From Planctomycetota bacterium (GTDB lineage Bacteria; Planctomycetota; UBA11346): a stretch of 11,627 bases of DNA. This document shows positions 6,933 through 11,627 of the stretch, piece after piece. The notes beneath the pieces are model-generated. The model saw only the letters and a program-made list of their open reading frames with translations, did no database searches and was not told the DNA's origin. Made by a program: the position numbers and the translations under genes. Positions within the stretch are counted from its first letter, which is position 1. Every line of letters starts with the position of its first letter. The stretch covers positions 1 through 11,627 of the forward strand of contig JACDGQ010000052.1 in NCBI GenBank assembly GCA_013821615.1, in the 5' to 3' direction.

Positions 6933-9303
6933 AGGGAAGGTTGGCGCCACCTGGCGTAGGTGTCGCGGTGAACGCCCAGTCATTCTGCGTGTCATTTGAA
7001 TCTGCTCCATTCGGCGAGCGTGCGAGTGAGCCGGGCGTGGTCGTCGGATCGAAGACGGATGATGGCAGCGGATGGCCTTCTACCAGGGAAACCGCACCAA
7101 TGCTGGGGAGATCCGCGAACGCACCGCCACCATAGGCGAGGGCATCGACCAGCACGTTGCGCGCGGTGTCGACCAGGGCGACCCCGCCGATCGGACCGTG
7201 GACGGGATTGACGGCGGTGGAGAAACGGATGACCCTCACGGCCGGGGGAACCGCCACCGCAGTGCCAGCGAGCACCAGGAACTGGCCGGCCTCGAGCGTA
7301 GTTGCCTGACCCAAGTCGATCTGCTGGTACACGGAACCGGTGGGAGTGGTCAGCATTACCCGAAATCCTGCGAGCGGCAGCGTGGAGGCGGTTGGATTGA
7401 AGAGCTCGATGAAGTCGCCGGTCGGACTGCCGGGCTGGGCATAGTCGACTTCATTGATGACGAGATGGCTGGCCTGCGCGCTGATGCTCGCGGTGGCCGT
7501 CGCTGGACCCACGATAGCGCTTATGGTGGTGGAAGCACTGCCCCCATTGCCATTGTCCGTGTAGATGAAGGTGGCCGAGGTCTCACCCTCGTTGATGAGA
7601 ACAGTCGGAGGGAGCGTGCCGGCGGTCGGTGGGGTGGAAATCAGGGTGCACAGGGTTCCACCCAGCAACGCCGGTTCGGCGATGGTGATGGTGAAGGTCT
7701 GCGCTGCGAAGGGCGTCAGCGTCACCGCCGCTGGTGTGAGTGACAATCCGCGGAACGGCGGGGGATCACCCGGGATCGGCGGCACCGGCATGGGCGGGAC
7801 CGCGGCGCCCGGGTTCACGATTAGGAACAGGATCCGGTCGTCGACCAGGCACACGTGGCGTCCGGTCTGGACGTGGATCGTAGCGGCGCCCTCGCGGATG
7901 TTCTTCACGCTCAGGGCCACGCCCTCGTCATCGTGCCAGCGTCCATGCCCGGCATCCACGAAGGTGAGGAAGATCCGCGAAGTAGGGTGCAGCGAGGGGC
8001 TGGTGATGACGGTGTCGTGGAAGCGGTCGAGCGCATGCAGGGCGAATGAACCAGAATCATCCGGCCCGAATCCTTGGGCGGCCGGCCCCTGCGGACCTCG
8101 AGGCCCGACTGGCCCGGCCAGGCCCGATGGCCCGGGCGCGCCCTGCGCCCCCGACTGGCCCGGAGAGCCGGTCACGCCAGGGGGTCCAGGTAGACCTTGC
8201 GGTCCCAGGGCGCCAGGTGCGCCCACCGGTCCGGCGAGCCCCGACTCACCTCGTGGGCCGGGAATTCCTTCCGGCCCGAGTGGCCCGGCCACACCTTGGG
8301 GGCCGACGATGCTGCCGAGCAGGGTGTAATGGCCGATGCTGCGCTGGTAGATCTGGAAGTTGGGATGTTGGAGATAGAGGTCGCCATCAACGCCGATCAC
8401 GTCATCCGGTGCGTCGGTCCCGGAACGCCATAGCGTACCAGGACTGCCGATGGGGCCGGGCGCTCCGTCCCGTCCGGCTATACCTGGAACGCCTTGCGCT
8501 CCCTCTGCTCCAGAAACGCCGGCTGGCCCTTGTGGACCGGGCGGCCCGGAAGCGGGTTCAACCAGCGAAATGCGAGTGCTTGCGAACGACCTATTGGCCA
8601 GGAAGGCCTCGATGAGAATGGACGGACCCAGCAGATCCCCGGCCTGGAGTGGCAGTTGGAACAGCGAAACGCTTTGGCTCAAGGGCACCCGCAATTTTCC
8701 GTTCACCTTGAATTCGGTTGAGCGGGCCACTACCTCGGATAATCCCACGAGAGCAGAGACGGTGCATCCAGGCGACCTGCGTGTGAGGGAGGCGGGAAAG
8801 ACGGATAGCGAAGAGTCCGCAAAGGCGACGTTTACGTCGAATTGGCTGAAGATCTCATCGGGCGCTGCCGCCATCGGAAGCGGGATGCCCAATTGATCGA
8901 AGGGGGACCGGTCTTCGAGCTTGCCGAAGAAGAACACGGGTATGGGAGGGCGGCCGAAGGCAAGTGGAACCCGCTGATAGATCGTGATGTGCTGCTGCTG
9001 TCCAACAGCGAGCGATGTGATTACGCCTAGCGAGTGATCCCCACCGCTTGTCAGTGTTCCGTTGAGAACGGAAAATGCCGGGGAAGAAGAATGCGAGAAA
9101 TCGATGAAACCAGGGAAAGTTGGAAGTTGCACGAGGAATTTGTAATCCACGCGACCTGGGAAATTGTCCAGGAAAAGGTAGGCGCCATTTTCAGAGACCG
9201 AACCAGCTACGGCAAGTTCAGCGCGAACATCTGTCACAAAGCAGGAGAGCGCAAGGAAAGCGAGTGCAAAACGGAGGCTGGCATTGCGAGGAATCATCTT
9301 CAT
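6931..9303 (-). CDS. Secreted collagen-like protein with C-terminal lamin-tail domain
   Basis: The product is 790 residues. The start at 9303 has AGGA 5 nt upstream on the minus strand and gives a signal peptide (cleavage after VRA, residue 28). Residues 29-250 are a beta-rich domain I do not recognise. Residues 253-288 are 12 Gly-X-Y triplets. Residues 289-333 interrupt them with a WRSGTDAPDD..GVDGDLYL..YQ...LLGSI module of the kind found between collagen segments in phage-tail and bacterial collagen-like proteins. Residues 334-408 are 25 unbroken Gly-X-Y triplets. Residues ~420-497 (TSRIFLTFVDAG ... ILFLIVN) look like the short beta domain that often follows such segments. A Pro-rich linker (500-517), an Ig-like stretch (518-611) and a lamin-tail domain (612-790: LVINEVDYAQPGSPTGDFIE ... 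TPTPGGANLP) complete it. It is likely extracellular and trimeric through the collagen segments; function unknown. No cell-wall anchor is visible. Confidence 0.85.
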   Translation of the reverse strand: MKMIPRNASLRFALAFLALSCFVTDVRAELAVAGSVSENGAYLFLDNFPGRVDYKFLVQLPTFPGFIDFSHSSSPAFSVLNGTLTSGGDHSLGVITSLAVGQQQHITIYQRVPLAFGRPPIPVFFFGKLEDRSPFDQLGIPLPMAAAPDEIFSQFDVNVAFADSSLSVFPASLTRRSPGCTVSALVGLSEVVARSTEFKVNGKLRVPLSQSVSLFQLPLQAGDLLGPSILIEAFLANRSFASTRISLVEPASGPPGPQGPAGVSGAEGAQGVPGIAGRDGAPGPIGSPGTLWRSGTDAPDDVIGVDGDLYLQHPNFQIYQRSIGHYTLLGSIVGPQGVAGPLGPEGIPGPRGESGLAGPVGAPGALGPQGLPGPPGVTGSPGQSGAQGAPGPSGLAGPVGPRGPQGPAAQGFGPDDSGSFALHALDRFHDTVITSPSLHPTSRIFLTFVDAGHGRWHDDEGVALSVKNIREGAATIHVQTGRHVCLVDDRILFLIVNPGAAVPPMPVPPIPGDPPPFRGLSLTPAAVTLTPFAAQTFTITIAEPALLGGTLCTLISTPPTAGTLPPTVLINEGETSATFIYTDNGNGGSASTTISAIVGPATATASISAQASHLVINEVDYAQPGSPTGDFIELFNPTASTLPLAGFRVMLTTPTGSVYQQIDLGQATTLEAGQFLVLAGTAVAVPPAVRVIRFSTAVNPVHGPIGGVALVDTARNVLVDALAYGGGAFADLPSIGAVSLVEGHPLPSSVFDPTTTPGSLARSPNGADSNDTQNDWAFTATPTPGGANLP

Positions 9304-9399
9304 CGAGATCCTGGGAGGGGCGTGGCATTTCTGCGAAGTTCAAAATGCAGTAGAAAGAACCACATGGCGAATTGCCGATTCCGATTCTGCAAGCAATCG

Positions 9400-9427
9400 A
9401 CAATAGCGCAGTCATGAACTGGGTCAA
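9400..9427 (-). promoter_or_regulatory. Candidate sigma70-type promoter for the collagen-like gene
   Basis: On the minus strand, TTGACC (plus 422-427 of the 9000s, i.e. 9422-9427) and TATTGT (9400-9405) are separated by 16 nt. They match the consensus at 5/6 and 4/6 positions. Transcription would start near 9393 and leave a leader of about 90 nt before the ATG at 9303. The rest of 9304-9593 shows no gene. Confidence 0.45.
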
Positions 9428-9593
9428 TGCCGCATCTATATTCATGTCCATGGATGATCCTGCCCCTCGCCACCGCGTTATGGTCACGAACCGTTTTGTG
9501 GGCGCTGAGCATCGCGATTAGGTAGTGATTCTTTGGTCATATCCAAAGGTCAGTGTGCATTTGCCGGTCTATCCGGTTGTCCATGGTGTCCGC

Positions 9594-10126
9594 ATAGACA
9601 CCAAACCGCAATTTTCCGCCGCACTCGGTCTGGCCACGCCCAGGCAGGTGTCCAAATCTGATTTCCGTCCTGAGCAGCAGCTGCTCGAACTTCACGAAAA
9701 CTTCAAACTTGGGGCGCACTTCGCGTGTCCAGAATGCGCTGCTGTTGGTTTTGGTGTCCACGATACGGTGGAGGAATGTGGACTTCTTCCGGCACCAAGC
9801 GTTGATCGTTGCCCGCGTTCCGCGAACAACCTGCGGGAAATGCGACGTGCCGCCTGTGACGGCGCCGTGGGCGCGACATGGCAGGGGCAACACATGGCTG
9901 ATCAAAAGGCTGATCCTCGAGATGGCGCGCGCCATGCCGATACGTCCCATCGCCAAGTTGCTCCGTGTTTCGGATAATCGCGTGTGGCGGGTGCTTGATC
10001 ACTACGTGAAGGACGTCGTGGAGCGAAGTGATTGCTCCGCGGTGACAGCGGTAGGTGTGGATAAGACCTCGGCGCGGAGGGGCCACGACTAGGTTGGCTG
10101 CTTCTTGGACATGGGGCCCGTCGTCG
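9594..10126 (+). pseudogene. ISL3-type transposase pseudogene, frameshifted and truncated
   Basis: Reading starts near 9594 with IDTKPQFSAALGLATPRQV, where the first codon is ATA and may be a mutated ATG. It continues through CPECAAVGFGVHDT, the zinc-ribbon region. A frameshift at about 9762-9768, with apparent loss of a few residues, moves the frame to RWRNVDFFRHQALIVARVPR, then APWARHG, the helix-turn-helix-like segment MARAMPIRPIAKLLRVSDNR, and the first catalytic-region motif VGVDKTSARRGHD, where ISL3 enzymes usually have DETS. A TAG at 10090-10092 interrupts the frame, but homologous-looking sequence (VGCFLDMGPVVA) continues to 10126, where the dispersed repeat begins. The C-terminal half with the rest of the DDE site is missing. 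It is dead by four lesions: start, frameshift, stop and truncation. The family call is from memory and firm in pattern. Confidence 0.78.
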
Positions 10127-10281
10127 CGTGAAAGTCTCAGGACAGGCGCTGTCTATCGCAATGAAAGGCTGGGCTCCTGTGCTGATGGAAGGTGCTGTCC
10201 CAGAATCCGCGCCAGGCATCTGCCACGGTTGTCTGGAAGGGCGCCCTGGTACCATCGCTGCCCAGCGGAGGTGCCCATGCC
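10127..10281 (+). repeat. Dispersed ~155-bp repeat, copy 2, carrying a gene start
   Basis: This 155-bp partner of 6577-6732 abuts the truncated transposase on its left. Its right end includes GGAGGTG (10267-10273) and the ATG (10277) of the next gene, so this copy is the 5' leader of a real gene. CCAGGCA (10212-10218) pairs with TGTCTGG (10230-10236) around an 11-nt loop. In copy 1 the C-to-T change in that stem still pairs, as G-U. The left part holds the interspersed CAGGACAGGC element. No strong promoter boxes are evident, and the weak TTGAAG of copy 1 is TGGAAG here. Confidence 0.85.
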
Positions 10282-11317
10282 TGAACCCCGGAGCGCTCCC
10301 GAGGCGGATCACGACGCCGAGGTCAGGTTGCGCGTGGCTGCCGGCACAAATGCCCGCCCTGTTCACGAAGCTGGCGACGGTGCCGCCGCTGCGACGGCGC
10401 ACAGCGCGCCGCTGCCGGCGCGGGCCGACATCGACCGTCATGGCGCCTTCACCCTGGTCCCGGCGGCCGACCACGCGCCGGCGGCGGTCGCGGGCGACGC
10501 GACGGCGGTCGCTGCCGCATCGGCCACCAAGCAGGACTACCTCGCTAAGGTCTACAAGGAGGCCGGCATCGACGAGAAGACCTGGGACGTCGGCGCCGGC
10601 TTCAGCGCCAATCTCGGCAATGTCACCAAGTCTTATGAGTGGTATGCGCACATGTACCACGACCACCCGCAGGAGATGCAGTGGGCGGGCATGGCCAAGC
10701 TCGCCGGCGCGCGCGTCTTCCAGGGCCTGGCCGAGGTCGAGGCGATGAAGGAGGCGACCAAGCCGTCGTTCTGGCGCGAGCCCGACCTCGCCACCTCGGT
10801 GATGTATGTGCAGTCGATGCACTTGGAGAAGACCTTCCTGACCATGCAGAAGGACGTTTTCCAGGACCTCGCCTGGCAGCACCGCGCCTTCGCCGACAAG
10901 GGCCTGCCCGAAATGGAGCGCCTGGCCAAGGCCGGCGACCTGACCAATCCCGAGCAGCTCGAGGGTTGGCGGCTGATCGCCGGCGGCAAGGCGGCCCAGG
11001 GCAATGAGAAGCTGCTGCATTCCGAGCAGCACGACATCCTCCAGCCGTTCTGGACGGAGATGGGCAAGGGCCTGGTCGGCTCGGTGACCGAGGGCCAGAT
11101 TTCGCGCGAGACCAAGTCGCCCGTGCCGGGCGGAAAACCCTTCCGTACCTTCGAGCCCGAGGGTTCGATCGGCGACTTCAACGACCGCTGGAAGTGGATC
11201 CATGACGACATGCTGCCCGCTTGGCAGCACTTGCCGGCTGACAAGCAGATGGAAAAGGTCATGACGCCGCTGGCGGCCCAGGTGGTCATCAACCAGGCTC
11301 GGGATCAGCAGCCATGA
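10277..11317 (+). CDS. Uncharacterised protein, possibly DUF2515-like
   Basis: The product is 346 residues. The start at 10277 is set by GGAGG (10267-10271) 5 nt upstream; the frame is open further back, but through repeat and transposase-remnant DNA. There is no signal peptide or membrane segment. Residues 1-84 are Ala/Pro/Asp-rich and probably disordered. A helical domain follows from ~85. Residues 113-141 read LGNVTKSYEWYAHMYHDHPQ, then EMQWAGMAKL. This recalls from memory the N-V-[ST]-[RK]-[ST]-x2-[YW]-x3-Y-x2-HPE-x2-WA pattern of the DUF2515 family (Bacillus YppC), though the protein is longer and otherwise different. Other notable patches are FQDLAWQHRAFAD (195-207) and FNDRWKWIHDDMLPAWQHLP (301-320), rich in Trp and His. 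Function unknown. Its stop overlaps the next start as ATGA, so the two are probably translated together. Confidence 0.75.
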   Translation: MPEPRSAPEADHDAEVRLRVAAGTNARPVHEAGDGAAAATAHSAPLPARADIDRHGAFTLVPAADHAPAAVAGDATAVAAASATKQDYLAKVYKEAGIDEKTWDVGAGFSANLGNVTKSYEWYAHMYHDHPQEMQWAGMAKLAGARVFQGLAEVEAMKEATKPSFWREPDLATSVMYVQSMHLEKTFLTMQKDVFQDLAWQHRAFADKGLPEMERLAKAGDLTNPEQLEGWRLIAGGKAAQGNEKLLHSEQHDILQPFWTEMGKGLVGSVTEGQISRETKSPVPGGKPFRTFEPEGSIGDFNDRWKWIHDDMLPAWQHLPADKQMEKVMTPLAAQVVINQARDQQP

Positions 11318-11627
11318 GATCCATCCCTGGGCGGCCGCGCACCCGTGTCTCGACCACCGTTCCCTCCCGGGCCACGGGACCGCGCGGCCGGATCCGGCGT
11401 CTCCTTGCCGTGCTGCTGCCGGTCGCAGTCGCCGGCGCGAGCGCAGTCACAGCCGCCGAAGTCCAGTCCACACCAGGAAGCACCGCCATGAAATGGGATC
11501 TCTCCTCCGGACACGCGGTCGCGCTGGTGCCATGGTCCGCGGAGCGGGCGGTCGGCACGCGCTATTCGCTGCAGGGCAGGCTCGATCTCGAGCTGTTGCT
11601 GCCCGGCGGCGCCGCCCTGCACGAGGT
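11314..11627 (+). CDS. Start of an exported protein, cut by the window end
   Basis: The ATG at 11314 shares the ATGA overlap with the previous stop, and the frame stays open for 104 codons to the window edge. Residues 1-26 are basic and Pro/Thr-rich. RIRRLLAVLLPVAVAGASA (26-44) is a signal-peptide core, with cleavage likely near VTAAE. The mature start reads KWDLSSGHAVALVPWSAERA ... LDLELLLPGGAALHE, too little to assign a family. A later ATG at 11490 would drop the export signal, so the first start is preferred. The 4-nt overlap implies translational coupling with the 346-residue protein and perhaps a joint function, one partner inside the cell and one exported. Confidence 0.65.
   Translation, partial: MRSIPGRPRTRVSTTVPSRATGPRGRIRRLLAVLLPVAVAGASAVTAAEVQSTPGSTAMKWDLSSGHAVALVPWSAERAVGTRYSLQGRLDLELLLPGGAALHE

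Noticed and set aside
6722..7135. Frame starting from the ATG of repeat copy 1
   Set aside because: Most of it is antisense to the collagen-like gene and it shows no recognisable protein; only the start region is noteworthy.
7565..8329. Plus-strand collagen-like frame (GPCGPRGPTGP)
   Set aside because: Complementing Gly/Pro codons gives Pro/Gly codons, so the antisense strand of a collagen gene looks collagen-like by itself. The minus-strand frame has the signal peptide and other domains.
9902..11230. Long minus-strand reading frame (442 codons)
   Set aside because: It is antisense to the 10277 gene, the repeat and the transposase remnant; the composition is low-complexity His/Leu/Gly and no domain is visible.

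Overview
This is a GC-rich bacterial window made of long secreted proteins, decayed transposase fragments and many interspersed repeats. There is no rRNA, tRNA or CRISPR array. The host cannot be named from the sequence. The family mix (kelch/PA14, PAF-acetylhydrolase-like SGNH esterase, collagen-like/lamin-tail protein, ISL3 remnants) and the loose gene spacing would suit the Planctomycetota/Verrucomicrobiota neighbourhood, but that is inference only.

Layout. 1-290: a leftward N-terminal remnant of an ISL3-type transposase. 446-983: a promoter-like segment carrying a perfect 14-bp palindrome, then a rightward four-helix membrane protein. 984-1638: a gene-poor stretch full of short repeats with the core CAGGACAGGCAC and, further on, CCGGATYG. 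1639-4767: a rightward secreted 1042-residue protein with a kelch propeller, an NBR1-type Ig-like domain and three PA14 domains, the PA14 units repeating with an exact 450-nt period. 4936-5679: a rightward exported SGNH/GDSL hydrolase. 5680-5948: tandem repeats and a hairpin between convergent genes. 5949-6440: a leftward small exported protein of unknown function. 6441-6930: no convincing gene, but the first copy of a ~155-bp dispersed repeat. 6931-9303: a leftward 790-residue secreted collagen-like protein with a C-terminal lamin-tail domain. 9304-9593: its likely promoter. 9594-10126: a rightward ISL3 transposase pseudogene (no start codon, frameshift, in-frame stop, no C-terminal half) that stops exactly where the second copy of the ~155-bp repeat begins. 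That repeat copy ends in the ribosome binding site and start codon of a 346-residue cytoplasmic-type protein (10277-11317), which overlaps by ATGA a secreted protein running off the window end (11314 onward).

How it fits together. Several products carry export signals. The two largest combine adhesion or carbohydrate-recognition modules (PA14, kelch, collagen-like triplets, lamin tail) and are probably cell-surface or extracellular. The esterase could act on extracellular acyl or acetyl groups, but nothing in the sequence ties it to the PA14 protein beyond adjacency. The most unusual features are the short dispersed repeat family, including an exact 21-bp pair in opposite orientation bracketing the PA14 gene, and the longer repeat that carries a translation start. 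The last two genes form a translationally coupled pair of unknown function. I found no known defence or secretion system that I could support.
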